Source of the DNA: Pengzhenrongella sp031582905
GTDB lineage: Bacteria; Actinomycetota; Actinomycetes; Actinomycetales; Cellulomonadaceae
Assembly (NCBI RefSeq): GCF_031582905.1
Contig: NZ_CP133990.1
Coordinates: 3,534,001 to 3,598,000, forward strand
DNA: 64,000 nucleotides
Reading direction: 5' to 3'
Made by a program: the position numbers and the translations under genes. Under the pieces are notes generated by a model that was not told the origin of the DNA, made no database searches, and saw only the letters and a list, made by a program, of their open reading frames with translations. This document shows, piece by piece, positions 9,897 to 18,782 of the stretch; the stretch's first letter is position 1; each line of letters begins with the position of its first letter.

Positions 9897-10736
9897 ATGA
9901 CGACTCCCCCGCCGCCGCCGCGCCGCCGACTCGTCCCGGTCGTCGTCGGGGTGGCCGTGGCCGCCGGCCTCGGGCTCGGCGCGGCGGCTCTCGTCGGCCG
10001 ACCGGACAGCGCGCCGCAGTCGCGGGCGACCTCCGCCCCGAGCGCGGGGACCACAGCCGGCGCACCCGCCGCGCCGACCCCCACCGCGTCCTCCACGCCC
10101 GCCCCGGCGCCCGCCCCGGTCGACCCCACCGCCGCACCAGCACCCGACGTCGACCTCGACGCCCCGAGCCTGGCGTTCCTCGGCGACTCGCTCACGGTCG
10201 GGGTCGGCGCACCGCCCGAGCGCGGCTTCGCGTGGCAGACGGCGCGGACGCTCGGGTGGCCGATCGCCGTCGTCGACGGTGTCTCCGGCAGCGGGTTCGT
10301 CGCCCCGGGCCTCGGCCGACCGATGCCCGCCCGCGTGGCGGACGTCGTCGCGGCACGCCCGGACGTCGTCGTCGTCGCCGGCGGGTCGAACGACGTCTTC
10401 GGCGGGTACGACGCCGACGACGTCGGTGCCGCCGCCACCGCACTCCTCGGCGACCTGAGCGCCGGGCTGCCGGACGCGACCGTCGTCGTGATGGGGCCGT
10501 TCCCCACCTCGCTCGCCGGCGCCGGTGCCGCGAGCCCGGTCCGGGACGCCGTCCGCAGCGCGGCCGAGGCGGCCGGCGCGCACTGGGTGGACGCCGCGAC
10601 GATCGTCACCGCGACGGTGTCCGCGGAGAGCGACTGGGAGCGGTACATCAGCGCGGACGGGCTCCACCCGAACGAGCTGGGGTACGCCCGGCTGGCGCAG
10701 GCGCTGGCCGCCGAGCTGGACGCCGTCGTCGGCTGA
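9897..10736 (+). CDS. SGNH/GDSL-family hydrolase with N-terminal membrane anchor
   Basis: A 279-residue protein with one hydrophobic segment (about 12-35), a Pro/Ala/Thr-rich linker to about residue 85, and an SGNH esterase fold. The four blocks are visible: GDSLTVG (Ser), a Gly in SGSGFVAPG, GGSNDV (Asn) and DGLHPNELGY (Asp/His). The enzyme should act outside the cytoplasm on ester bonds, possibly of cell-wall glycans or exopolysaccharide; the substrate is not predictable. The start is ATG 9897, directly after the terminator hairpin. The hydrophobic segment may be a signal anchor or a cleaved signal peptide. Confidence 0.82.
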   Translation: MTTPPPPPRRRLVPVVVGVAVAAGLGLGAAALVGRPDSAPQSRATSAPSAGTTAGAPAAPTPTASSTPAPAPAPVDPTAAPAPDVDLDAPSLAFLGDSLTVGVGAPPERGFAWQTARTLGWPIAVVDGVSGSGFVAPGLGRPMPARVADVVAARPDVVVVAGGSNDVFGGYDADDVGAAATALLGDLSAGLPDATVVVMGPFPTSLAGAGAASPVRDAVRSAAEAAGAHWVDAATIVTATVSAESDWERYISADGLHPNELGYARLAQALAAELDAVVG

Positions 10737-10779
10737 GCACCCGACGCGTGGTCGCGACGACCGCCCTACGGTGTGGCCC

Positions 10780-11586
10780 ATGCCGTCCGACGTCGCCGCA
10801 GCCGTGCGCGGCCCCCTGCTGCCCGCCGCCCTCGTCTCGCTCGCCGGCTTCCTCGCCTTCGGCCTGGACCAGCGCGAGGCCGGGTACGGCGTCCTCGCGG
10901 TCGGGGTCGCGCTGGGCCTGGTGATGGACCGCGCGCTCGGCAAGGACCTCGCCCTCATCGCCTTCGGGCTCGTGGTCATGAGCGCGGTACCGATCACGAC
11001 CGACATCAGCACGTCCCACATGATCACGATGGGGACGGCGATGACGCTCGCGGTCGCCGGGCCGTACCTCGTGTCGCGCTACGTGTACCGCGACCACGCG
11101 GTGCGGTTCCCGATCCGGACCGGCGAGCGGTGGACCCGGCTCGAGAAGATCTACCTCGCCGCCGTGCCCGTGCTGGGGTACCTCCTGCTGCCGGTGTACA
11201 TGATCCCCACCGGGGTCTACGAGAACTGGCCGGCGGTGCGCGACGCGGAGGGCATCGGCCGGCTGTTCCTCGGGACCAACGTGCTCGGGATCTGGGACGA
11301 GCTGTTCTTCATCTGCACGGTGTTCACGCTGCTGCGCCGGCACCTGTCGTTCTGGCAGGCCAACCTGCTCCAGGCGGTGCTGTTCACGTCGTTCCTGTAC
11401 GAGCTCGGGTTCCACGCGTGGGGCCCGGTGCTCATCTACGCCTTCGCCCTGATCCAGGGGTACATCTTCGGGCTGACCCGCTCGCTGACGTACGTGGTGT
11501 GCGTGCACCTGCTGTTCGACCTCGTCCTCTTCCTCGTCCTCGTGCACGCGCACAACCGCAGCTGGCTGGACGTCTTCCTGTACTGA
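10780..11586 (+). CDS. CPBP-family-like intramembrane protein
   Basis: A 268-residue polytopic membrane protein with seven or eight hydrophobic segments. The C-terminal half resembles the CPBP (CAAX protease / bacteriocin-processing) family: an acidic pair after a helix (WDELFF), FLYELGFHAWG, and HLLFD near the end. The canonical glutamate pair EExxxR is here DE with the basic residues shifted (LLRR ten residues later), so the protein may be a divergent or inactive member. The role of actinobacterial CPBP proteins is mostly unknown. It stands alone on the plus strand with about 40 bases to the upstream gene. Confidence 0.6.
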   Translation: MPSDVAAAVRGPLLPAALVSLAGFLAFGLDQREAGYGVLAVGVALGLVMDRALGKDLALIAFGLVVMSAVPITTDISTSHMITMGTAMTLAVAGPYLVSRYVYRDHAVRFPIRTGERWTRLEKIYLAAVPVLGYLLLPVYMIPTGVYENWPAVRDAEGIGRLFLGTNVLGIWDELFFICTVFTLLRRHLSFWQANLLQAVLFTSFLYELGFHAWGPVLIYAFALIQGYIFGLTRSLTYVVCVHLLFDLVLFLVLVHAHNRSWLDVFLY

Positions 11587-11734
11587 CCTCGCCGGACCGG
11601 TCGGGTGACGTCCCCGCGGATCGGGCCTCTGGGACCTTCGATCGGGTCGCGTCCCGTGCCAGGTCCCTTATCGTGGCTGCGATCCCACGCCCAGCGGCGC
11701 CGTCGAGCGGCGCACCGACACGACGAGGAGCCCC

Positions 11735-12683
11735 GTGACCGCCCTCGCGCCGCCGCGCTCCCACCCGGGACCGGGCCTCCGCCACGAGGCGGTGCTCGTC
11801 TCGGGTACCGACGACCTGCTCGCGCGTGCGGTGCCCTTCGTCCGGGACGGTCTGGCCGACGACGAGCCGGTGATGGTCGCACTCGTCGACGCGCAGTGGC
11901 AGCCCCTGCGCGCCGCCCTCGGCGACGCGGCCGACCTCGTCCACCACGTCGACATGGCCGAGCTGGGCCGCAACCCCGCCCGCCTCCTGCCCGCCTGGCA
12001 CGACTTCATCGACCGGCACGGCGCCGGGACGCGCCCCCTGCGCGGTCTCGGCGCCCCCGTCTGGGCCGGCCGCACCGCCGCCGAGGTCGCCGAGTGCCAC
12101 CTGCACGAGGCCCTGCTCAACGTCGCCCTGCGGCCGGGGACGCCGCTGTGGCTGCTGTGCCCGTACGACGTCGCCGCCCTCCCCGCACGTGGCGGACGAG
12201 GTGCGCCGCAGCCACCCGACCGTCACCGACGCCGCCGGAGCGCCCCTCGATGCCGCCTGCGACGTCGACCGTGCCCGCGCCCTGTGGCGCCGCGACCTCC
12301 CGCCGGCCGCGGGCCCCGTGGAGGCCGTGGCCTTCGGGCGCGGCGACCTCGGCGCGGTGCGCCGGCTCGTCCGGCAGCGGGCGACCCCGGCGCTTGGTCC
12401 CGCCCGCGCCGCGGACCTGACCCTCGCGGTGAACGAGCTGACCGCGAACAGCCTCGACCACGGCGGCGGGCGGGGCGTCCTGCGCACCTGGTCCGAGCCG
12501 GGTGCGCTCCTGTTCGAGGTCGCCGACTCCGGCCGCCTCGACGACGTCCTGGTCGGGCGCACCCCACCGGTGCCCGGGCAGCCCAGGGGCCGCGGGGTGT
12601 GGATGGTCAACCAGCTGTGCGACCTCGTCCAGATCCGGTCCACCGCGGCCGGGACGGTCGTGCGCGTCCACAGCTGGGTGTGA
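11735..12683 (+). CDS. MEDS-domain sensor with HATPase (anti-sigma type) domain (frameshift)
   Basis: A two-domain signalling protein. Residues 1-155 match the MEDS (DcmR-like sensory) domain: HEAVLVSGTDDLL, PFVRDGLADDEPV and WLLCPYDV. The C-terminal 110 residues are a GHKL ATPase of the RsbW/anti-sigma kind, with LAVNELTANSLDHGGG (N box) and GRGVWMVNQLCD (G2 box), lacking a phospho-acceptor His domain. The frame shifts at about 12184 in a C-run; deleting one C joins AALP to HVADEVRRSHP. Such proteins may act as kinases or anti-sigma regulators, and the SpoIIE phosphatase 7 kb upstream belongs to the complementary class. A direct partnership is only a guess. Confidence 0.7.
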
Positions 12684-12700
12684 CCCCCACCGGCCGGACA

Positions 12701-13975
12701 ATGTCCGCGACGGGTGAGGACGACGGCGCGATGGAAGACGGCGCGATGGACGACAGCGCGATGGATGACGGCGCGGTGGATGACGGCGGCACCGGCAGCA
12801 CCGCCGATGACCGGGACGCGTCCGACGTCGTGGCGATCGCCCACAGCCTGTACGCGCTGCCGCCCGCCGAGTTCGTCCCCGCGCGCAACGCCCGCGCCAA
12901 GGCGGTCCGCGCGTCGGGCGACCGTGACGGGGCCCGCGTCGTGGCGGCACTGCGTCGTCCGTCCGTGGGCGCGTGGGTCGTCGACGTCCTCGTCCGCGAG
13001 CGCCCCGACGACGTCGCCGACCTCCTCGCCACCGGGACGCAGCTGCTCGCCGCACAGGCGGCCGGTGACGGGGTGGCCCTGCGGGACCTGACCCGTCGTC
13101 GGCACGAGCAGACCGCGGCCCTGCGCCGAAGGGCCGCCGCTCTCGCCGACGCGGCAGGCCAGCGGCTGAGCGGCACCGTCGCCACCGCGGTCGAGGGCAC
13201 CCTGCACGCGGCGATGGCCGACGCCGGTGCGGCGGCCGCGGTGCGCACCGGCCTCCTGGTGCGCGACCTCACGAGCACGGGCTTCGACCCGGTCGACCTG
13301 GTGGGCGCCGTCGCCGTCCCGGACGCGCCGCCCCTGCTCGCGCCGTCCGACGACGTCCGCGCGGCCGCACCCGGCGAGGCGGGCAGCCGCGCCGCCGGCG
13401 GGACCGAAGACGGCGACCGTGGCGACGGGGACGCGGGCGCGGGCGCGGGCGCGGACGAGCCGACGCGGATCCTGCCCGGTCGGCGCACGGCACCGCGGAC
13501 GTCCGGGCGCGCGGTGGGCCGGCGTGGTGCCGCGCGGGAGCCCGGGGAGCGCGGGGACGCGGGCGCGCCCGCGGTCGACGAGCGGGCCACCGACGAACGC
13601 GCGGCCGAACACCGAGCGGTCGAGCAACGAGCGACCGAGCAGCTCGCGGCCGAACGACGAGCAGCCGAGCGACGAGCGGCCGAGCTCGCTGCGGCCCGGC
13701 GCGAGCTCGCGGAGGCGGAGCGACGGGCCACCGAGGCGCGGACCGCACGGCGGGCCGCCGACGCCGCCGTCGACCGGGCCGGGCGGCGACGGGCCGACGT
13801 GGCAGCGGAGGTCGACCGGTTGTCCGCCCGGTTGGCGGAGCTCCGCGGCGAGGCACGCACGGCCGACCGCGACCACCGCCGCGCGGTCGACGAGCGCGAG
13901 GCTGCCGACGCGGTGGAGGTGGAGGCTGCCGACGCGGTCCGTGCGGCACGCGACCGGCTCGACGGGCTGCGCTGA
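12701..13975 (+). CDS. hypothetical coiled-coil protein with acidic N-terminal repeats
   Basis: A 424-residue soluble protein without a family I can name. Residues 5-30 are an acidic tandem repeat (GAMDD-like, encoded by four 15-base units). Residues 30-215 are Ala-rich and helical, with phrases such as LYALPPAEFVPARNARAK and LRRPSVGAWVVDVL seen in a widespread but uncharacterised actinobacterial family. A Gly/Asp-rich linker follows, then an Ala/Glu/Arg coiled coil (about 285-424) with repeating RATEQ/RRAAE units. There are no signal peptide or membrane segments. It begins 17 bases after the MEDS-ATPase gene, so the two may be co-transcribed. Confidence 0.6.
   Translation: MSATGEDDGAMEDGAMDDSAMDDGAVDDGGTGSTADDRDASDVVAIAHSLYALPPAEFVPARNARAKAVRASGDRDGARVVAALRRPSVGAWVVDVLVRERPDDVADLLATGTQLLAAQAAGDGVALRDLTRRRHEQTAALRRRAAALADAAGQRLSGTVATAVEGTLHAAMADAGAAAAVRTGLLVRDLTSTGFDPVDLVGAVAVPDAPPLLAPSDDVRAAAPGEAGSRAAGGTEDGDRGDGDAGAGAGADEPTRILPGRRTAPRTSGRAVGRRGAAREPGERGDAGAPAVDERATDERAAEHRAVEQRATEQLAAERRAAERRAAELAAARRELAEAERRATEARTARRAADAAVDRAGRRRADVAAEVDRLSARLAELRGEARTADRDHRRAVDEREAADAVEVEAADAVRAARDRLDGLR
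12722..12781 (+). repeat. 15-bp tandem repeat, 4 units
   Basis: Four copies of GACGGCGCGATGGAN with one or two substitutions each, inside the coiled-coil protein gene. The repeat is in frame (15 = 5 codons), encoding an acidic GAMDD-like pentapeptide, so unit number can change without breaking the gene. Confidence 0.85.
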
Positions 13976-14070
13976 CCTGCTCCGACGTCGGGAGGATCCC
14001 GACTGCCGTCGTGCCATCCCCAGCGGCGATGCTCCCGGCCGTGCCCGCCGCCCCGCTCCGTCGCGCAGCC

Positions 14071-14097
14071 GGGAACCGGTCGGCCCTATCGTGAGTT
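14071..14097 (+). promoter_or_regulatory. candidate ECF sigma (SigR/SigH-like) promoter
   Basis: GGGAAC at 14071-14076 and GTT at 14095-14097 are separated by exactly 18 bases, matching the GGGAAY-N18-GTT pattern known for SigR-type (thiol/oxidative stress) promoters of actinobacteria. Transcription would begin about 14101-14104, at or near an ATG, which would make the transcript nearly leaderless. A TATCGT hexamer at 14087-14092 could alternatively be a housekeeping -10. Confidence 0.45.
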
Positions 14098-14100
14098 GTC

Positions 14101-14175
14101 ATGAACATGACCGGCTCACCACCTGAGCCGCTCGGCGCTCCCCGTCCCCCGCCCCTGGCGGTGTCGGCGCGGTGA
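14101..14175 (+). CDS. possible leaderless 24-residue upstream ORF
   Basis: The reading frame ATG 14101 to TGA 14173-14175 encodes a 24-residue peptide beginning MNMTGSPPEPL. It starts at the predicted transcription start of the ECF-like promoter, and its stop overlaps the GTG start of the CNNM transporter (GTGA at 14172-14175), the classic coupling arrangement. A small hairpin (14112-14130, 7-bp stem) lies inside it. The peptide is Pro-rich and its sequence is unlikely to matter; its translation may deliver ribosomes to the transporter start. This is an inference from positions only. Confidence 0.35.
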   Translation: MNMTGSPPEPLGAPRPPPLAVSAR

Positions 14176-15620
14176 CCACCGAGTGGCTGCTCCTCCTCCT
14201 CGTCGTCGTCCTCATCGGGTTCAACGCGCTGTTCGTCGCCGCAGAGTTCGCTCTGGTGACCGTCGACCGACCCACCGTCGCGCGGCTCGCCGAGTCCGGC
14301 GACAAGCGCGGCACCAGCATCCAGGCGGCCCTGCGCAGCCTGTCGACCCAGCTCTCCGGTGCTCAGCTCGGCATCACCGTGACAAGCCTGGTGGTCGGCT
14401 TCATCGCCGAGCCGTCGATCGCGTCCCTGCTGCGCGGCCCCCTCGAGGGCACCGGTCTCACCGAGCCCGTGAGCGCGGGCATCGCCCTGACCGCCGCGTT
14501 CCTCATCGCGACCGCGACGCAGATGGTGTTCGGCGAGCTCGTGCCCAAGAACTGGGCCATCTCCGAGCCGTTGCGGGTCGGGCGCGTCGTCGCCGGGCCG
14601 CAGCGCGCGTTCTCCTGGATCGCCGGGCCGCTCCTGCGGTTCCTCAACGGCTCCGCGAACCGGCTCGTGCGCGCGATGGGCATCGAGCCGCAGGAGGAGC
14701 TCGCGTCGGCCCGCTCCGCGCAGGAGCTTGGATCCCTCGTCGCCCGCTCCGCCGAGCGCGGCCTGCTCGACGCGGAGACGGCGCGCCGCGTCGAGCACTC
14801 CGTGGCGCTGGGTGAGCGCACCGCCGCCGATGCCATGACACCCCGGCCGCGGGTGCGCTTCCTCGAGGCCGCCGACCCCGTCCACGACGTCCTCGTCCTC
14901 GCCGCACGCACGGGCCACGCCCGGTTCCCCGTGCAGGGACGTGACGTCGACGACGTCGTCGGGGTCGTCCACTTCAAGCACGCCCTCGCCGTCCCTGCCG
15001 ACGAGCGGCACCGACGCACCGTCGCGGAGATCATCCGACCCGTGCGCGCGGTGCCGTCGGCGATGCCGCTCGACGCCGTCCTGGCCGAGCTCCGCCACGG
15101 GCTGCAGATGGCCGTCGTCGTCGACGAGTACGACGGCACGGACGGGATCATCACCCTGGAGGACCTCGTCGAGGAGATCGTCGGGGAGATCGAGGACGAG
15201 CAGGACCGCCCCGCGGGACGCCACCGGCAGCTCCCCGACGGCTCCTGGACGCTGTCCGGCCTGCTGCGCCCGGACGAGGTCGACGACATCACCGGCATCG
15301 AGATCCCCGACGGCGAGGAGTCCGACACCCTGGGTGGCCTGGTGACCGAGCGCCTCGAGCGGTTCCCCGCGGTCGGCGACGAGGTGCGCCTGCCGGCCCG
15401 GGACACGACGCGCCCGGACGCCGACGGCCTCCCGACGCCGGTCGAGGCGCACCTGCGGGTCACGCGGCTCGACGGGCGACGCGTGGACCGGCTGCACCTC
15501 GCCGTCGTCGACGTCGGGACGGGCGACCCGTCACCGGACGACCGGTCCGACGACGGGTCGGCGCCCAGACCGCGCGACCGCCGTGACCGCCACGACCGGA
15601 CGGAGGCCGACCATGGCTGA
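14172..15620 (+). CDS. CNNM/CorC (HlyC-type) transporter with CBS pair
   Basis: A 482-residue membrane protein of the hemolysin-C/CorC-like family, now linked to Mg2+ (or Co2+) export. The DUF21/CNNM transmembrane domain spans about residues 1-190 with ALFVAAEFALV, GAQLGITVTSL and FGELVPKNWA. A CBS pair follows (about 215-335, DEYDGTDGIITLEDLVEEIVGE), then a CorC/HlyC C-terminal domain (LPDGSWTLSGLLRPDEV). The C-terminal 40 residues are charged and disordered. The start is GTG 14172, overlapping a possible upstream ORF. It overlaps the next CNNM gene by 8 bases, and the two probably act together. Confidence 0.9.
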   Translation: MTTEWLLLLLVVVLIGFNALFVAAEFALVTVDRPTVARLAESGDKRGTSIQAALRSLSTQLSGAQLGITVTSLVVGFIAEPSIASLLRGPLEGTGLTEPVSAGIALTAAFLIATATQMVFGELVPKNWAISEPLRVGRVVAGPQRAFSWIAGPLLRFLNGSANRLVRAMGIEPQEELASARSAQELGSLVARSAERGLLDAETARRVEHSVALGERTAADAMTPRPRVRFLEAADPVHDVLVLAARTGHARFPVQGRDVDDVVGVVHFKHALAVPADERHRRTVAEIIRPVRAVPSAMPLDAVLAELRHGLQMAVVVDEYDGTDGIITLEDLVEEIVGEIEDEQDRPAGRHRQLPDGSWTLSGLLRPDEVDDITGIEIPDGEESDTLGGLVTERLERFPAVGDEVRLPARDTTRPDADGLPTPVEAHLRVTRLDGRRVDRLHLAVVDVGTGDPSPDDRSDDGSAPRPRDRRDRHDRTEADHG

Positions 15621-16697
15621 CGCGACCGCCCTGCTGGTCGCCGTGCTGCTGCTCGCCGGCAACGCCTTCTTCGTCGGCGCCGAGTTCGCGCTCATCTCGG
15701 CCCGGCGCACCCAGATCGAGCCCCGCGCCGCCGAGGGCTCCGGCGCCGCACGCCTCACCCTGCGGGCCATGGAGCGGGTGTCGCTCATGATGGCCGGGGC
15801 GCAGCTCGGCATCACGATGTGCTCGCTCGGGCTGGGCGCCATCGCGGAGCCGGCCGTCGCCCACCTCCTCGAGATCCCGCTGGCGGCCATCGGCATCTCC
15901 GGCCCGCTGCTGCACACCGTCGCGTTCACGATCGCGCTGGCGATCGTCGTGTTCCTGCACATGGTCCTGGGCGAGATGGTGCCCAAGAACATCGCCATCG
16001 CCGGGCCGGAGCGCAGCGCGATCCTGCTCGGGCCGGTCCTCTACGGGATCGTGCTCGTCCTCAAGCCGCTGATCGTCGCGCTCAACTGGGTCGCCAACGT
16101 GGTGCTGCGGCTGCTGCGCGTCGACCCGAAGGACGAGGTCGCGTCGGCGTTCACGGCCGACGAGGTCGCCGCGTTCGTGGCGGAGTCCCGGCAGGAGGGG
16201 TTGCTCGACGACGACGCGCACACCCTGCTGACGAGTGCGCTGAGCATCAGCACGGAGCCGGTGAGCGCGGTCGTGGTGCCGCTCGCGGACCTCGTCGTGC
16301 TGCCGGCGGACGTCACCTCGGCGCAGGCCGAGGCCACGTGCATCCGCACGGGGTTCTCCCGGTTCCCGGTGACCGGCGCGGACGGCACCCTGCAGGGGTA
16401 CCTGCACGTCAAGGACCTGCTGATGGCGCCCGCCGGGACGCAGGATCAGCCGGTCCCCCGCAGCACGTCCGGCCGCTCGCCCGGATCAGCGCGGACACGA
16501 CGCTGGACGTCGCCCTCGCGCAGATGCAGGCACGCGGGGCGCACGTGGCCCTCGTGCACGACGAGGACACCGTCGTGGGCGCCGCCATGCTGGAGGACGT
16601 CGTCGAGCGGCTCGTCGGCGAGGTGGTCGACGCCGGTCAGCTCGCGGCACCCGGCACCGGCCCGGTCACCCGACGGTCACCGCGACCGCGCCCGTGA
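15613..16697 (+). CDS. second CNNM/CorC-like transporter (frameshift)
   Basis: The second gene of the CNNM pair, about 361 residues once the frame is corrected. The DUF21 membrane domain (AFFVGAEFALIS, GAQLGITMCSLG, GEMVPKNIAIAG) is followed by a CBS pair (RFPVTGADGTLQGYLHVKDLL and VALVHDEDTVVGAAMLEDVV). The separate CorC_HlyC domain of its partner is missing, as is common in the downstream member of such pairs. The frame breaks at about 16458-16461; one extra C restores PVPPQHVRPLARISADTT. It overlaps its upstream partner by 8 bases, implying coupled translation and perhaps a heteromeric transporter. Confidence 0.85.
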
Positions 16698-16745
16698 CGC
16701 CCACGGCGCGTCGCGGGCGTCCGTCCGCGTACCGTGGTCCCCGGC

Positions 16746-16779
16746 GGACGCCGCGACCGGAGACCCGGTCGCGGCGTCC
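16746..16779 (+). terminator. hairpin terminator after the CNNM pair
   Basis: Perfect 15-bp stem with an AGAC tetraloop, ending two bases before tRNA-Lys. It probably ends the CNNM transcript and insulates, or processes into, the tRNA. Confidence 0.7.
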
Positions 16780-16781
16780 CC

Positions 16782-16854
16782 GGGCCTCTAGCTCAATCGG
16801 TAGAGCTGCGGACTTTTAATCCGTCGGTTGTGGGTTCGAGCCCCACGGGGCCCA
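16782..16854 (+). tRNA. tRNA-Lys (anticodon TTT)
   Basis: 73-base cloverleaf. Acceptor GGGCCTC pairs with GGGGCCC; D arm AGCTCAATCGGTAGAGCT; anticodon loop ACTTTTAAT reads TTT; T arm GTGGGTTCGAGCCCCAC; discriminator A. CCA is not encoded in full. Confidence 0.97.
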
Positions 16855-16883
16855 CCGACCGGCCAGGGCACCGCACTGCGCCG

Positions 16884-18631
16884 TCACGGTCCGTCGCCGT
16901 GACCAGCGCCGGGACCACCGCCGTCACCGGCTCCCTCACCACCCCCGTCGCCGTCCTCGCGGGGGACGCGCCGGTCCGGCAGCGGCAGCGCCTGGGTGCG
17001 CCCGACGTCGTCGCGCACGGGGTCCGGGGGCAGCGGCACCTCGCGCTCCCCGGTGCGGTCCCGGTCGGAGAAGACGTCGGCACCGGGACCGGAGAACGCC
17101 TGGGCGCGCTGGATGGCCCCCAGGCTCCCGGTGAACAGGCGCCCCTCGTCGCGCCGGCCGACGCGGGGGTGACCCGGTCGCCGTCGGTCCCCTCGGCACC
17201 GGCGACCCAGCGCGCCGAGCGGCGGACCGGGACCGTGGCACCGGCCCATGCGGGCACGTCGTCGTCGGCGGACGAGTCGTCGTCGGACGAGTCGTGGTCG
17301 GACGAGTCGTGGTCGGACGAGTCGTGGTCGGACGAGTCGTGGTCCGGTGGGTCGTCCTCGGCGGGGCGGGCGGCTTGCGGGTCGACCAGGACCGGGAGGT
17401 GCGCCGCGGTGTCGTCGAGGTCGTCCTCGGCGGGCCGCGCGGCCGACGGCGCGAGGACGACCGGGACGTGGGCGGCGTCGTCGGCGGCGTCGACCGCGGG
17501 TGGCCGGGCACCGGTGGCGTCGTCGAGCTGCCCCTCGGGGCGGGGCAGCGCCGGCTGATCCGCCCAGGACGTCGCCCGGACCGTGTGCGCGACGTCCTCG
17601 ATGCGCGTCCGGGGCAGCGCCCCCGGCCGGCTGCGCTGCAGCCAGTCGACGAGCCCTTCGCGGACGTAGCACCGCAGGTCGAACAGCGTGGGGGCGTCCT
17701 TGGCGCTGGCCAGGGCACGGACCCGGACGTAGCCGCTGGTCGCCTCGGTGACCTGGAGGATGCCGACCCGGCCGTCCCACAGGTCCGTGTCGTCGAGGAG
17801 GTCGGTGAGCTCGCGCCGCATCGCGTCGACCGGCACCGACCAGTCGAGGTCGAGCTCGACGGTTCCCAGCAGGTCCGCGGACCGACGGGTCCAGTTCTGG
17901 AACGGCGTGGTCGTGAAGTAGGTCGACGGCAGGAGCAGGCGTCGGTCGTCCCACAGGTGCACGACGACGTAGGTGAGCGTGATCTCCTCGATCCGCCCCC
18001 ACTCCCCCTCGACGACGACGACGTCGTCCACCCGGATGGCGTCGGTGAAGGCGAGCTGCAGGCCGGCGAAGACGTTCGCCAGCGTGCTCTGCGCCGCGAG
18101 CCCCGCGACGACCGACAGCAGACCGGCCGACGCGAAGATGCTCGCGCCGGCGGCCCGGGCGCCCGGGAACGTCATGAGGACGCCCGCGAGGGCGCACAGC
18201 GCGAGGACCGAGACGGTCACCCGCCGCAGGACGGTGATCTGGGTGCGCACCCGCCGGGCGTGCCGGTTGTCCGCGACGTCGACGCGGTACCGGGCCAGGG
18301 CGGCGTCCTCGGCCACGAAGGCGAGGGCGCCGGCCAGCCACGCGACCGCCACGATGAGGGCGATGAGCAGGACGTGCTCGGCGGTCACCCGCCAGTCGGC
18401 CTGGTCCGTGGTGACCCGCAGCGCGAGCCAGACCGCCACGATGACGAACGTCACCTGCATGGGCCGACGCGCCCGCTTGAGCACGTCCATCGCCAGCGAC
18501 GACCGCTTGGCCACCGTGCGCACCACGGCCGAGACCACCGCCGCGACCACGAGGGCTGCGACCACGGCGACGGCCACCGCACCCACCGGCACCACGACGT
18601 CGACGGTCTCGGTCACGGCTTCCGATCGCAT
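16884..18631 (-). CDS. MscS-family mechanosensitive channel with acidic repeat tail (frameshift)
   Basis: Small-conductance mechanosensitive channel of the long YbdG/MSL-like type, about 583 residues. There are four or five N-terminal transmembrane segments, then the MscS pore/beta domain (SVVAGLAAQSTLANVFAGLQLAF, with VVVVEGEWGRIEEI and STYFTTTPFQNWTR). After about residue 340 comes a hydrophilic tail with four DHDSS pentapeptides encoded by 15-base repeats, ending in LFTGSLGAIQRAQAFSGPG, a phrase shared by actinobacterial homologues. The frame breaks in a G5 run at 17165-17169. The uncorrected frame would run through tRNA-Lys to 16793, which supports an error; the corrected stop is at 16884. 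Confidence 0.82.
17281..17340 (-). repeat. 15-bp tandem repeat, 4 units
   Basis: Four nearly identical units of GGTCGGACGAGTCGT (the first differs by one base) within the MscS gene tail. They encode DHDSS pentapeptides and are prone to unit gain or loss without frame change. Confidence 0.85.
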
Positions 18632-18782
18632 CGCTCCAGGCTACGGCCCGGCGTGTCTGCTCGGACACGCCGATGTGGTCCGGACCACCTCACGGCGCCG
18701 TCTCGACATGCGGCCCTTGTCGGGGGGTCTACGTTCCGTCACGAAGGTCAACCGGCCCGCAACTGCAACGAGAGGGAACCTC

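Noticed and set aside
16793..16884. MscS reading frame continuing across tRNA-Lys
   Set aside because: It overlaps a structurally perfect tRNA gene. Correcting one base at 17165-17169 gives the family C-terminus and a stop at 16884.
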